NCBI RefSeq assembly: GCF_036785885.1
Contig: NC_092323.1
Location: 3,884,501 to 3,948,500 of the forward strand
Length of the DNA stretch: 64,000 nt
Reading direction: 5' to 3'
Source of the DNA: Coffea arabica
Lineage: Eukaryota; Streptophyta; Magnoliopsida; Gentianales; Rubiaceae
Both the position numbers and the translations under genes were made by a program. The notes below the pieces were generated by a model. That model was not told where the DNA came from. It ran no database searches and was given only the letters and a program-made list of their open reading frames with translations. Of the stretch, positions 20,573 to 31,825 are shown piece after piece (position 1 is the stretch's first letter; each line of letters opens with the position of its first letter).

Positions 20573-23500
20573 ATGGGAACTCAAATACTTCATTCTAAAA
20601 GATATTCGACAGGATACTGTTCCATTTGGGGTCCAAATGCAATTGTAAGCAATGACATCTGGTCCGTGTATCATGAAGATAAAGCCCCAAAAAATGGTCA
20701 GTTCGGTGACTTCCTTCTGCCCGGGCAAGTAACAGTCAATGGCTCTATTGAGTACAACAAGGAAAAAGTGAGGCAAATGATTCTAAAGCATGAATCAATG
20801 TTCAGGCATCAGGTATACATACTTTGAACCTTCACTTTACAGGGAATTGAGTTCAAAGTTTTAATGGGTATAAGGTTGATTTTGTAGTATTTACTCGTAT
20901 ATATGAGGTTGATATAGGAAAACTTGAATTCTAAAGCACCCATTTCACGATTAGGGTTCATAGAGAATTGTACCATCTGTTAACCTTCTTACCACCTATT
21001 AGATTGTTTCCCTCTTTTAACATATACTTATAACAATTCAGCTCCAAGAACTCCACCGTCTTTATGGAAGACAGAAGGAGCTCATGGACGTATTCAGAAG
21101 AAGAGATGTAAAGAAAGGTCAAATAAAGGCAGAAACATCTAGTTTGAATCCTTGCTCATCTTATATTCCTTGTGACAATGCTAAACCTACACAGCATGCT
21201 GCACATACTCCAATGCATCTGGTGTTTGGTCAATCATCAATGTCAGAGTCCGCTGACAAGAAGTCCCTCTCTGGTTTTGGCAAGGACAAGAATATGCTGG
21301 CTTTTCCCTCCAGGTGGAATGGAAGTTCAGAAATATGTGGACCTCCATGCTCTAACGGAAATTTGCTTCAGAGAAGAATGATTGACCTTGAAAGTCCAGC
21401 CGAAGTGGATATGAATCATGAAGAAAGACACCTCAAAGAGAGATTCTCTGGACTGTCTGGGGTTAAGAGCAACTCTGCAGCCAGTGGGCCAAGCACTAAT
21501 GAGAATTTGCATGATAGAGATATGAAGTCACTTAATTTCAGTGTCCTTAATTTCCATCAGGATGGCGATGCTTTGAGATCCCTGTGGCACTTAAAAAGAA
21601 AGAATGAGTTGGCTGACTTGAATGAACCCATCTTGCTTGAAGAAACCTCTATTTCAGGTTCTGCTGATAATTTAGGCACCTGCACTTGCACTTCGGATAA
21701 CAGACAAAGGGTAGATTTATCTGCAATTTCAAATTCAATCCTTCATCCTGTACGGACAGGTACGCCTCTAAGTTCCACGAAAGAAATGTTTGGTGGAATT
21801 TGCTTCGACTGTCTGCAGTCAACAAATAAGAGGAATAAAAGAGAGCAGTTGCGATATGATTTAAAAGCTAGTAAACATAACTTATAAATGTCTACTTGCT
21901 ATTGTGCTGTTCCTTCAAATTATCAGATGGGAATCTTTTCCTTGCATTGTTTTCTTCTCAAGTTGCTGTTTCATGTTCACCTCAAGTCTCCATCTCCCAT
22001 ATGTTGAATTCTCTGAAATTGTACATTTTCAGCTATTAGTGATGCATTCACCGTGTTACTGCCTGTCATTTAGTTTGACTTTTGAAAATCAGGTTTTGTC
22101 GACAAAAAACACATCAATGAATTTATTATGTTGGAAGCACGAAAGTTCACTTCCTATTTATGCAGCATGAAAGGGTTGCTGTGAGACAGTTTGTTTTTGA
22201 TGTGGTGCTTTCTAAACTTCTTTTCTTTTTCCTTTTTTTCCCCACCTTTTCAGAGCCAATGAGACCTGATGCCCCTTCTCTCATGAAAGATGGCAGTCCT
22301 ACCAGTTCGCCTGTAGCTTCCCAGTCATCCCCAGCTGAGCCGAGGAAAATCAATGAGTTCTCAACATCTGAAATCAGAAAGACTGAAAGAAAGATGAAAA
22401 GAAAACTTTTTGGTGTTGATATTTTCGAAGTGCATGATGGATCATTGGTTACTCATACCAATACGGTCAATGGTACAGATAAATATGATCAACTCAGTTC
22501 CAAACCATCAGTTGTTGAAGTTAAAGAGACTGTTGATTCAGGCAGAAGATCATCATTTCCAAGCTCAATAGATGGAGTATTCTATCAAAATGGTCTCTCT
22601 CTTTGTCCTCAGTTGAATGCCAAGGAGTCAATGGGCAATTCAGCAATCGATTGTAACTTCATCAGCAACACGACCACCAGTGCCTTGGTGCACAAAATAT
22701 CTCCACCTACAGATCATGTAAATTCTGTTGAGGGTTTGGACTGCTTGGGCTGGAGGTCTGCTGAGGTCATTAAAACTGCCAAGATTACCTCTAATGCATT
22801 TCAAGATGATGTTGCTTCTGAACATTACAACTTGTCTGCAGATTGTCAAAGTGAAAATGTTCTGAAGGGATCAAAGGTCCATCTTATGGAAACAGAATAT
22901 AGATACGAACAGAGCAGAGCAAAAAGCAACTCTTATCATCTAAATTTGGATTCTTTGCAGCACAATTCTCAGCAGTTTTTCAAGAAAACTAAAGTTATTT
23001 CGCTTTCCTCTCAGGTCTTGACAGACAAACAGGAAACTACTTTACCTCTTCTTATTCATGAGAACGAGCAGAAAAATACTGAAGTTGACAAATGTAGTTC
23101 TACTATAATGAACAGTAATTTCCTAACCAGCAATGAACTCAGGATCTCCAATGATCTAAACTTTGCAACTGAGCCGGCTTTTTTGGCTGCTGATGGTGAT
23201 AATGCTCAAGATTCCGTGGTAGAAAAAGTTGGTCCTGTAGATCAGGCTGGAGGAAAGGATCTAAAGTCAGAGGAACCAATGAACAGTTCTTTTTCTTGTT
23301 TACGATGTCCCATCGACTTGAATTTATCTGTTACTGAAGAGGAGGCTCGTTCAGCACCCTCCCTTCCTTCAGCTGTTGTGAAACTTGCAACAACTGAAAT
23401 GGACTTGGAAGTTCCCTTGGTGCCTGCATATGAATCAGAAAAAGATACTAAAATTTCATCTGATGGGAGCAAGGCCCCTTGTGAAGATCTCATTAGACTC

Positions 23501-24220
23501 GCGGCTGAGGCTATAGTTGCAATCTCAGTCTCTGGTGGAGAAGATACTGCAGAACATGCGACATTCATATCACTTGACGGGACATCGAATGATTGCCTTG
23601 AATGGTTTGTGGACATTGTGTCTTCTTTTGAGTGCCATGATCAGAGCAACACAAATGTTGTCAACTGGAGCGGAGATGCTGCATTTACTGAGGATTTGAT
23701 TCCTGATGGTATGGATTATTTTGAATTTATGACATTGAAGCTGAAGGATGCCAGAAGTGAGAACTACCTGTATAATTACGAGGCACCAGTTTTACAGAAT
23801 CAGGATGATGATGAACATGTTACTAAATTGTCAAGACGGCCCCGAAGAGGGCAAGCAAGAAGAGGAAGGCAGCGTAAGGACTTCCAAAGGGATATACTTC
23901 CTGGTCTGATTTCCCTGTCAAAGCTTGAGGTGACTGAGGATTTTCGGACGTTTGAAGAAGTGCTAAGAGCTAGTGGTTGTAATTGGGAGTCCAGCTTATC
24001 AAGAAAAAGTGCTGCTAAGAATGGCAGGGGAAGAAGGCGTTCAGGGGTTACGCATCCTCAGAAAGCAGATGCAATTTACCCTCCGTTAGAGCAGAAACCT
24101 GTTTCTAGAGAGGTGAAACTCGAGGATAAAACTTTAACTGGGTGGGGAAAGAAGACTAGGCGTTTGCCAAGGCAAAGATCTACGAATGGAACCATTACTG
24201 TTTCTTTAGATAAAAAATAA
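20573..24220 (+). CDS. DUF863 family protein
   Basis: Three coding exons, 20573-20812, 21042-21759 and 22254-24220, join in frame to 974 aa. The N-terminus MGTQILHSKRYSTGYCSIWG followed by KVRQMILKHESMFRHQ and LQELHRLYGRQKELMDVFRR is the hallmark of plant DUF863 proteins, with a short coiled-coil-like helix. The middle is long and low in recognisable structure, with a Leu/Asn/Pro motif (ADLNEPI, and later PIDLNLSVTEEE). The conserved C-terminus has CLEWFVDIVSSFE, MDYFEFMTLKLKDA and RRGRQRKDFQRDILPGLISL. A basic tail (GRGRRRSG, KKTRRLPRQRS) suggests nuclear localisation. The function of the family is unknown. The exon 2 donor (ACAG before GTACGC) was chosen over read-through because the phase matches the CAG acceptor at 22253. 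Other isoforms are possible. Confidence 0.85.
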
Positions 24221-24990
24221 GTTGGTTGAGAGTTGGTAAAGGTAAACAGAATATCGGAGATTGTCAAACAGAGTTGATAGAGCTGAAACTTAGCAGTCAG
24301 CAGCTGCAGCAATTAGGATTCATGCTGCGAATTAAATCCTATCATATGTCTGTGATTATGGCTGCGCTTGGATGTTAAAGTTTCCCAAGCGAGCTGTTGT
24401 AAAACCCTCCAAGTAACATTTGTTTGCCTTTTCGAAGAAGCGGATCATTGTGCACAGATTGTAATAGATAACCTAATTTGTAACATAGATGGACGGTTTG
24501 CAGTCAACAATTTAAATTTTTTATGATATACCCTTTTTCTTTCCTCCTTCCGCGAGTAGTTAAAAACACTACCATAAGCTGAGTCCCTAAACTATAGTTA
24601 TTGCTGGTTGTCCAATATCAGAAGCAACTGTTCTTGTCTAACATTCTATATGCTTCTCTCAAAATTTCTGCCTCGTAAAGACTTTGCGTATTTCACATGG
24701 TTCAAACTAAATCTCGTGTAGAGCCTGGTTGCCGCGGTGGTAGGCCAGCCGGCTCAAGGTGTGACAACAATATAATTGTATTTCAGACGCGATACTCTGG
24801 GTTCATAAATCATACTTCACCAATTACTGTCTCCTAGCGGTATTTACCAGGAGGTCAATTTTATGTTTCCTAAACATAACACCCAAACGAATAGATTCTC
24901 CAAGGAATTTGGCTCCACTCCCAAGTCCAGCAGAGGAGATGATTGCTATTTCTGGGGGGTATTCACCAGTTTTTGTCAACTGTAACAGAT
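24221..24990. other. intergenic between DUF863 and second PPR gene
   Basis: No gene recognised. At about 24722-24815 the words GGTTGCCGCGGTGGTAGG and CTGGGTTCATAAATC lie about 60 bp apart and recall degenerate box A and box B of a tRNA-derived SINE on the plus strand; I could not confirm ends or a target duplication. An ATG at 24939 is out of frame with the PPR protein. Confidence 0.45.
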
Positions 24991-27378
24991 ATGAAAGGGC
25001 TTCCTTCCATAGTTCCCGCGTTAATTCAAAACCCCACCAAGTTTACCTGCGTCAAAGCTCAACTGCGGATCCTCTCTGAAACTTCTTCACCGCTTTCTGA
25101 GAAGTTTGCTTCTTTTTTGGACAACTGTCTGGACATTGATTCTTTAAAAAAGTTGCATGCTTGCATATTAACACATGGTCTTGAAAACAACGTTGGTTTG
25201 GGCTCTAAGCTTATCAATTCGTGCGCAAGATTCAATCTTTTAACTGAATCTAAATGGGTTTTCCGTAAAATCATTTGTAACAATCTCTCTCTCTGGAATT
25301 CAATTATTCTTGGGTACTTCAGAGCTGCTCATTTTGGTGAAGTTCTGGGGCTTTATGTAGGACTAAGGCGTAGAAAAATTGGTATCAATGGTTCAGTAAT
25401 TACTTTTGGTTTGAAAAGTTGCGTTGAGTTGGGTAGTCTAGACTTTGGAAAAAGTCTCCATGTGGATGCTTTCAAGTCTGGCTTAAATGGTGATCGGTTT
25501 GTGGGTTCATCACTGATTGGGTTGTATCACAAATATGATGACGTTGACGAAGCAGCTAAAGTGTTTGATGAAATTACTGCGAGAGATGTCGTTGTTTACA
25601 CTTCAATGATTACTGCATATGCTCAGGTTGGTGATAATCGTTCTTGCGAGGCTTTCAGAGTGGCAGGTTATATGCAAAAGGAAGAACTTGAACCAAATCG
25701 CATAACTCTGGTCAGCTTATTGCAGGCTGTATCAGTGTATGGAGCTATTAAAGAGGGCAAATCAATTCATGGATATGCTATTAGGAAAGGGATTGGATGG
25801 TTGGATGAAGTCTTTGAAACTAGTCTGATGGATATGTACATGAAGTGCGGGTTCCCTGGCAAAGCAGCCTTGAGTTTTGGTAACATAAGCTGGAAAACAA
25901 TCGGTTCCTGGAATGCTATGATTACTGGTCATCTGCAACTTGGGCAGCCCTTGAAAGCATTGCAACTTTTTCTTCAAATGGTTCAACAAAACTATGTGCC
26001 TGATATTATTACTTTGGCCAATGGGGTTTTGAGTTGTGGATATATAGGGCATTTGTCTGGAGGCAAGAGTATCCATGGCTACTTACTGAGAAATGGATTT
26101 CAGCTTGATCTTGTTGCTACCACAGCTCTAATCGATATGTACTCGAAATGTTACCAACTAATTCAAGCCAAGGAAGTCTTTGATAAGATGCATCGTAAAG
26201 ATGATGTTTCTTTCAATGTGATGATAGCTGGTTATCTTGAAAATGGATTTTCATCTCAGGCCGTGGAGGAATTTCATGAAATGGTAAGGATGGATTTGAG
26301 GCCAAACGTAAGTACAATCCTGAACGTGCTTTCTGCAATCTCAGATCTGAAAGATACAAGGCAAGGCAAGTGCATCCATGGACATGCGTTCAGACATGGG
26401 TTTGGAGAGAATACGGATATAGCAAATCAACTTATTAACATGTACTCAAAGTGCTGCACCATGAACTACGCAAGGAAAGTCTTTGACAGGATAGGAAAGA
26501 AGGATACAGTGTCATGGACATCAATGATAACAGCTCATGTTAATGGTGGCCGTGCTGATGAAGCTGTGATCCTGTTCCGGCTGATGCAGAAAGAAAAACT
26601 TAATCCTGATTCTGTCACTTTAATCAGTCTACTTCAGGCATTGTCTCAGCTTGGATGTCTGAGTTTGGCCAGGGAAGTTCATACTCGCATATATCGAATA
26701 CTTTTGAATGAAGACAAACCTATGATTAATTGTCTAATTACTGCTTATAGCAACTTTGGAAAATTAAGCATTGCGAGAAATTTGTTTGAGCATGTAGCTA
26801 AACGTCAATTGGCAACATGGAATTCTATGATATCAGCATACGGAATGCACGGTGACTGTGTTCAAGCACTGAAATTGTTTGACATGATGAAAAAGGATAA
26901 GATTCCTCCTGATGGATTAACGTTCACGTCAGTACTTTCTGCGTGCAGTCATTCAGGAATGGTAAACGAGGGCTTGTGCGTCTTCAAGTCTATGAAAGAA
27001 GAATATAGATTAACTCCTTCAGGTGAGCATTACAGTTGTATGGTGGACTTATTAAGCAGAGCAGGGCGCCTTGAAGAAGCATATGAACTTCTAAAATTTC
27101 TGCCATCAGACCAAGCTACTTCTGCACTTGGTGCTCTGCTTGCTGCTTGCAGAGTTCATGGAAATATCAATATTGGGGAAATAATAGGAAGGAGGCTGTT
27201 GGAACTGGAGCCTCAGAACCCTAGTGCATATAATTTAGTGTCAAATTTGTTAGCTGAACAAGAGAAATGGGAGGAAGTAGCTAAACTGAGAAGCATTGCA
27301 GAAAGAAGAGGCTTGAAAGGATTTGCAGGGAATAGCATGATAGAGTTTGGATGTACGGGTCTTCTGAGTGGTTCATGA
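24991..27378 (+). CDS. PPR protein, PLS class with E-type tail
   Basis: Intronless pentatricopeptide repeat protein of 795 aa from the first in-frame ATG at 24991. The frame opens further upstream but has no ATG there. About 17 to 20 P, L and S repeats cover nearly the whole chain, with the typical HACILTHGL, LIDMYSKC, DVSFNVMIAGYLENG, NQLINMYSKC, VSWTSMITAHVNGGRADEA and HYSCMVDLLSRAGRLEEA segments. A short E-like domain follows, with LGALLAACRVHGNINIGE and LLELEPQNPSAYNLVSNLLA. The chain ends shortly after, with neither a clear E+ nor a DYW domain. It probably acts on organellar RNA; compartment and target cannot be told. It differs in length and order of repeats from the other PPR gene in the window, so the two are not a recent tandem pair. 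Confidence 0.92.
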   Translation: MKGLPSIVPALIQNPTKFTCVKAQLRILSETSSPLSEKFASFLDNCLDIDSLKKLHACILTHGLENNVGLGSKLINSCARFNLLTESKWVFRKIICNNLSLWNSIILGYFRAAHFGEVLGLYVGLRRRKIGINGSVITFGLKSCVELGSLDFGKSLHVDAFKSGLNGDRFVGSSLIGLYHKYDDVDEAAKVFDEITARDVVVYTSMITAYAQVGDNRSCEAFRVAGYMQKEELEPNRITLVSLLQAVSVYGAIKEGKSIHGYAIRKGIGWLDEVFETSLMDMYMKCGFPGKAALSFGNISWKTIGSWNAMITGHLQLGQPLKALQLFLQMVQQNYVPDIITLANGVLSCGYIGHLSGGKSIHGYLLRNGFQLDLVATTALIDMYSKCYQLIQAKEVFDKMHRKDDVSFNVMIAGYLENGFSSQAVEEFHEMVRMDLRPNVSTILNVLSAISDLKDTRQGKCIHGHAFRHGFGENTDIANQLINMYSKCCTMNYARKVFDRIGKKDTVSWTSMITAHVNGGRADEAVILFRLMQKEKLNPDSVTLISLLQALSQLGCLSLAREVHTRIYRILLNEDKPMINCLITAYSNFGKLSIARNLFEHVAKRQLATWNSMISAYGMHGDCVQALKLFDMMKKDKIPPDGLTFTSVLSACSHSGMVNEGLCVFKSMKEEYRLTPSGEHYSCMVDLLSRAGRLEEAYELLKFLPSDQATSALGALLAACRVHGNINIGEIIGRRLLELEPQNPSAYNLVSNLLAEQEKWEEVAKLRSIAERRGLKGFAGNSMIEFGCTGLLSGS

Positions 27379-28057
27379 CATTTATCCTGGTACCAAAATA
27401 TTTGGTACTTGCTACCAGTCAGGGTTGTATATACATCAATGGATCATAAGAAATGGCCTGAGGGTCTATCGAGGCAAGCTGCCTTTTGCAGGCATCCAAT
27501 GCTCCCAAGTCCCAATCCTTTTGTCAAGATATTATTTAGTTAACGTGGAAGATTTTCCACTGATTCCTGTAAAACGAAGTGTATACCAAAAGAAAAGTGT
27601 ATACAAGCAGAAGATTGCTTATTCTCCTTTCGTTTCTCCTCTACTTCTGATGTCTTGCCGATTTTTTCCCCCTAATTTATCGAGTCCGAACCCCTAACAC
27701 CCAACTCCGCCACCACTTATAGGATGAGTACTTGTTTGGGGAGCTGGCAGCTGACACTTGAAACTCATGCCTCTCTGCCTCTGTTGCTTACGAAATACTC
27801 CAGTCAAGACTACATTTTCTGATCGTTATTTTTGACCTGTAATTCAACAATCCATTACCCCGTCCATCTCTTAACCTACCTCCCTAAATCGTCAAGCAAA
27901 ATATGAGCCAAAGATCGAACTAGCTCTTTTTTTTTTTTTTTCTCCTGCAATTGTCCCATTTTTCTTAACAAAACAGTAGAGAAAGCAGGAATGGCAAGAA
28001 AATTAGCTGGCGACTGGTGAGTGTGAACAGACAAGACAATAATCATCAAAAAGAAAA
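27379..28057. other. intergenic, 3' flank of PPR gene
   Basis: No gene recognised. A plus-strand open frame at 27368-27697 has no family features. The minus-strand sequence next to the tRNA is T-rich and supplies its terminator. Confidence 0.5.
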
Positions 28058-28129
28058 AGGTCCCACCGGGAGTCGAACCCAGGTCGCTGGATTCAAAGTC
28101 CAGAGTGCTAACCACTACACCATGGAACC
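28058..28129 (-). tRNA. tRNA-Gln (anticodon UUG)
   Basis: The minus strand starts GGTTCCATGGTGTAGTGG and folds into a full 72-nt cloverleaf: acceptor stem GGTTCCA with TGGGACC plus discriminator T, an anticodon arm CTGGA-CTTTGAA-TCCAG with anticodon TTG (UUG), and a T arm with GGTTCGACTCC as box B. The D arm has GTGTAGTGGTTAGCAC. The transcript is followed within 1 to 2 nt by a TTTTTCTTTTT stretch that can terminate RNA polymerase III. No intron and no encoded CCA, as expected for a nuclear eukaryotic gene. It looks intact. Confidence 0.95.
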
Positions 28130-28373
28130 CCTCGTGCGCAACTTTTTGTTTCAAGTCAACCTTGAAACATTTCACTAGCAGGCAACTGGTCAAACGGAAA
28201 TAACGGGAATTTTTTTTTTTAAAAAAAATGAAACGGCACGCAACCAAAACCAAAAGGCCAAAGCAGTAGTCGCCGTTTGGGTCTCCAATCGGAATTCCCG
28301 AAATCTTACCACATTTTGATCAAAGGCCCCATCTTCTCCACCATTGGCAAGCGTAGAATTGTTGCTGAAAATA

Positions 28374-30475
28374 ATGCAGGACGATCAAGTAAACCGGAAA
28401 CCCAGATACGACGTCGTTATATTCGGAGCCTCGGGTTTCACAGGCAAATATGTCATCAGAGAAGCCCTCAAGTTCCTCCACACTCCATCCTCCCCTTCCC
28501 CTCTCAAAACCCTTGCCTTAGCGGGTCGATCCCACTCCAAGATCGCCCAATCTCTCAAATGGGCTGCCCACCCAAACCCACCACCTCCCGACCTCCCCAT
28601 CCTCACCGCCGACACCTCCGACCCCCCTTCCCTCCGCCGCCTCGCTTCCCAAGCCAAGCTCATCCTCAACTGCGTCGGCCCCTTTCGGCTCTACGGCGAG
28701 CCCGTGGTGGCTGCCTGCGTCGACTCCGGATGTGATTACTTGGATATTTGCGGTGAGCCGGAGTTTATGGAGAGGATGGAGGCTGGGTACCACGAGAAGG
28801 CGGCCGAGAAGGGTTCTTTGGTCATTTCCGCTTGCGGGTTCGACTCGGTTCCGGCTGAGTTGGGACTGCTGTTCAATTCCAGGCAGTGGGTCCCTCCTGC
28901 CGTGCCTAACCGGGTCGAGGCTTACTTGAGCCTGGAATCTAGTAAAAGAGTTGTCGGAAATATTGGGACATACGAATCGGCGGTTCTCGGGGTGGCTAAT
29001 GCCGATAAATTGCAGGAACTGAGGCGGTCCAGACCCAAGAAACCTCGCCCTTTGGTAATTCCTCTACGTACCGGTCTAGTACTAGTACACTACTACTATT
29101 AATTTTATATCACTAGCAGCATTTTTGTTTCACTTTCTTGGTGTTAAGTTATTTAAAATTGTAATTTTTTTTTAACAATTTGTTGCGTTTCTTGGTTACC
29201 GTGGCTTATGGAAAATCCGGAAATGATGGATGTTACGTGTTAGTAGTACTTGCATAACCTTTATCTTTTACTTGCTAATCTATCTGCGTATCTGCTTATG
29301 GTCTCTGGTTGTGTAGTTTTGGTAGGATTGATATCTAAGAGAGACGGGCCTTAAAATCCTTTCCAGATTGAGTTCTCCTTGCCGTGACAAGTTTCGTGTT
29401 TTCTTTTTACATCAAGACCCCGACTGCTTGTGTCCTTTTACTCGGTTGAATTGCTCTGAAAGTGCGTCAGTTACGTGTTAGTAGTACTTGCATAACCTTT
29501 ATCTTTTACTTGCTAATCTATCTGCGTATCTGCTAATCTATCTGCGTATCTGCTTATGGTCTCTGGTTGTGTAGTTTTGGTAGGATTGATATCTAAGAGA
29601 GACGGGCCTTAAAATCCTTTCCAGATTTGAGTTCTACTTGCCGTGACAAGTTTCGTGTTTTCTTTTTACATCAAGACCCCGACTGCTTGTGTCCTTTTAC
29701 TCGGTTGAATTGCTCTGAAAGTGCGTCAGTGTTGCGTGAACCTGTATGTTTTGCTAATCCTCTGGTTTCCTACTCGTTTCAGATTCCTGGCCCTCCACCT
29801 CCTAAAGGATCCCTGGTTGAACACCAGAAGAAGTTTGACCTCTGGGCTGTGAAGCTACCATCAGCCGATTCCATTGTTGTCCGCAGAACCTTGGTAAGTC
29901 TGACACAAAATCCTCGTGGCATTGCTGGCGTTCATGAAGATGCTGAACAAATCGAAAGAAGGGAGACCTTCTGGTCAAGCGTAAAGCCCGCTCACTTTGG
30001 TGTTAAGATGGGGACAAAGTCTCTGTTGGGCATTTTTCGTGTCATTGCAGTTGGAGTCTTCATTGGGCTCTTCGGTAAGAATTCATTCGGGAGGCGGCTG
30101 CTCTTGAAATTTCCCTCTTTTTTCAGCCTTGGGTGGTTTAAGAAGAAGGGTCCAACTGAAGATGAAGTCAGCAGCGCTTCGTTCAAAATGTGGTTCGTCG
30201 GGCATGGATACAGTGATAGCAGTCTTGCAACCAGCGGAAACGCAAAACCTGATCTGGAAATAATAACTAGAGTAATTGGACCTGAGATTGGATATTTGAC
30301 AACTCCAATTATTCTGGTTCAATGTGGTCTGATCCTACTGCATCAGCGTGAAAGTTTGCCGAAAGGCGGAGTTTTCACCCCTGGGATTATATTTGGCCCA
30401 ACTGATCTTCAAGAAAGACTCCAGAAACATGGAATATGCTTCGACGTTATTTCAAAGAATAGCCTTCCTGCCTAG
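28374..30475 (+). CDS. saccharopine-dehydrogenase-like oxidoreductase
   Basis: Two exons, 28374-29054 and 29783-30475, give 457 aa. The start MQDDQVNRKPRYDVVIFGAS leads straight into a Rossmann NAD(P) loop, GASGFTG at residues 18-24. Further landmarks are LILNCVGPFRLYGEPVV, GCDYLDICGEPEFMERM, ISACGFDSVPAELG and, in exon 2, KMWFVGHGYS, GPEIGYLTTP and LPKGGVFTPG. This is the SCCPDH-like family, whose Arabidopsis member I recall as At5g39410. Despite the name it lacks the lysine-ketoglutarate reductase domain of the lysine-degrading enzyme, and its substrate is unknown; animal relatives are linked to lipid droplets or mitochondria. A hydrophobic stretch (GIFRVIAVGVFIGLFG) could anchor it to a membrane. 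The intron holds a recent tandem duplication (29232-29729). Confidence 0.92.
29232..29729. repeat. tandem duplication within the oxidoreductase intron
   Basis: A unit starting GTTACGTGTTAGTAGTACTT occurs at 29232-29469 and again at 29470-29729. The copies are nearly identical. The second carries an extra 20-bp repeat of TGCTAATCTATCTGCGTATC. Together they occupy about two thirds of the 728-bp intron. Confidence 0.9.
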
Positions 30476-30912
30476 GAAAGGATACGTCTAAAACACCAAC
30501 GCCCTTTCTTACATAACTTATCCATTATCCATTGGCTGAGAGACATTGCTCACTGCTATATGTATTATTGAAGTTTTTACTCCTCAAAATATTTTCTTTC
30601 TCGAACTCACAGGATGCCTCGTCAATAAAAAAATTAATAAAAAAAATCGCAGGATACAGTGGGAGAGACTAGAGAGAGAGCGAGAGAGAAGACAAGATTA
30701 ATTTACTTGTAGGGAAAATGATCAATTTAATTCCCAAACTTTTTTTAATGTCAATTTGATCCTTATTTAATTTTTTTGACCAATTTAATCTCTATATTTA
30801 TTTATCGATCTCAATTGAGGAACGTTGTGGCGGCGCCATCTTGTAATTTCGATCAAGCTTCTAAAGCACTTAAGCAAGGATATTTCAGGTATTTCTGATT
30901 GTATTTCTGAAG

Positions 30913-31085
30913 CCCCATCGACTCCCTCTCCTCCCTTGACCAGTTCTGCCTCCTCAACCTCCACGACAATCGTCTTAATGGCACTCTCAGCCCTCTTACC
31001 CGCTGTCTCAGCCTCAAGCTCCTCTATCTCTCTAGCAAAGATCTCCGGCGAAATCCCATCGAAACTCCCATCAACAGAAAGAAAA
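30913..31085 (+). pseudogene. captured LRR receptor-like kinase fragment
   Basis: The sequence translates to PIDSLSSLDQFCLLNLHDNR, LNGTLSPLTRCLSLKLLYLS and then, after a one-base frame change, SGEIPSKLP. These are two leucine-rich repeats of the kind found in the N-terminal ectodomain of subfamily III receptor-like kinases (PXC1-like, from memory). No signal peptide, membrane segment or kinase domain follows. It lies between the inverted arms of the surrounding element and is best read as host sequence captured by the transposon. Confidence 0.6.
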
Positions 31086-31299
31086 AGCCCAAAAAGAAAA
31101 TTATTAATTTTCGGTAATTTCCCTCATGCTTTTACCGCGACCCATCTGCTGCTGCCTTTTGCCTTTGCCGGTAAGGTGGGCCCTGCAACTTTTAGCCTTA
31201 AGTGAGAGGACATGTAAAAACAGAAAATGTTGAAAATAATCGGAAGATGAATGCTCGTTTCTTGCAAAGATCACTTCCCAGTTTGAAACAACAATCAGG

Positions 31300-31825
31300 T
31301 GTCAGGATCAAGCGCTTACCATTGCACCAAAAGTTATAGCTGTTAGCGAAGGCACAACTTTATTTCCTTATCCACAATGGCAGCGCAAAGTAAAAGCTAT
31401 GGCTGTTAGCAAAGACGCAACTTTATTTCCTTAACCACAATGGCAGCATAAAGCAACGTACCACGCTCGGCCAGCATGAGAGGCTGTACCCTTGGGTGCC
31501 ACGGGTTGGACGGTTAGTCCCTTCGAGCCGGAATCTGAGGGATGTTGCTGATTAGGCCAACAATCCCTCCCCCAGCAACAGTCAGGGAAACTCGAACCCG
31601 CGACCTCACTCTAATACCAATTGTCAGGATCAAGCGCTTACCATTGCACCAAAAGTTATAGCTGTTAGCGAAAGTGCCACTTTATTTCCTTAACCACAAT
31701 GGCAGCGCAAAGCACCGCACCACATTCGACCAGCATTGGAGGCCGCACCCCTGGGTGCCACGAGTTGGACGGTTAGTTTTTTCGAGCCGGAATCTGAGGG
31801 ATGTTGCTGATTAGACCAACATCAG
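31300..31825 (-). repeat. tandem repeat with tRNA-like box motifs
   Basis: A unit of about 322 bp beginning GTCAGGATCAAGCGCTTACC occurs at 31301 and again, shortened, at 31623. On the minus strand it holds TTGGTGCAATGGTAAG (box A-like, as in Au-type SINEs) and GCGGGTTCGAGTTTCCC (box B-like) about 50 nt apart. The whole block is bordered by ATCAGGTG at both ends (about 31294 and 31826), which may be its target duplication. A SINE head is plausible, but there is no A- or T-tail at the ends, so this could also be another repeat class. Confidence 0.45.

Noticed and set aside
24943-24990. Upstream extension of the second PPR protein
   Set aside because: There is no ATG in frame before 24991; the extension would have to start at TTG.
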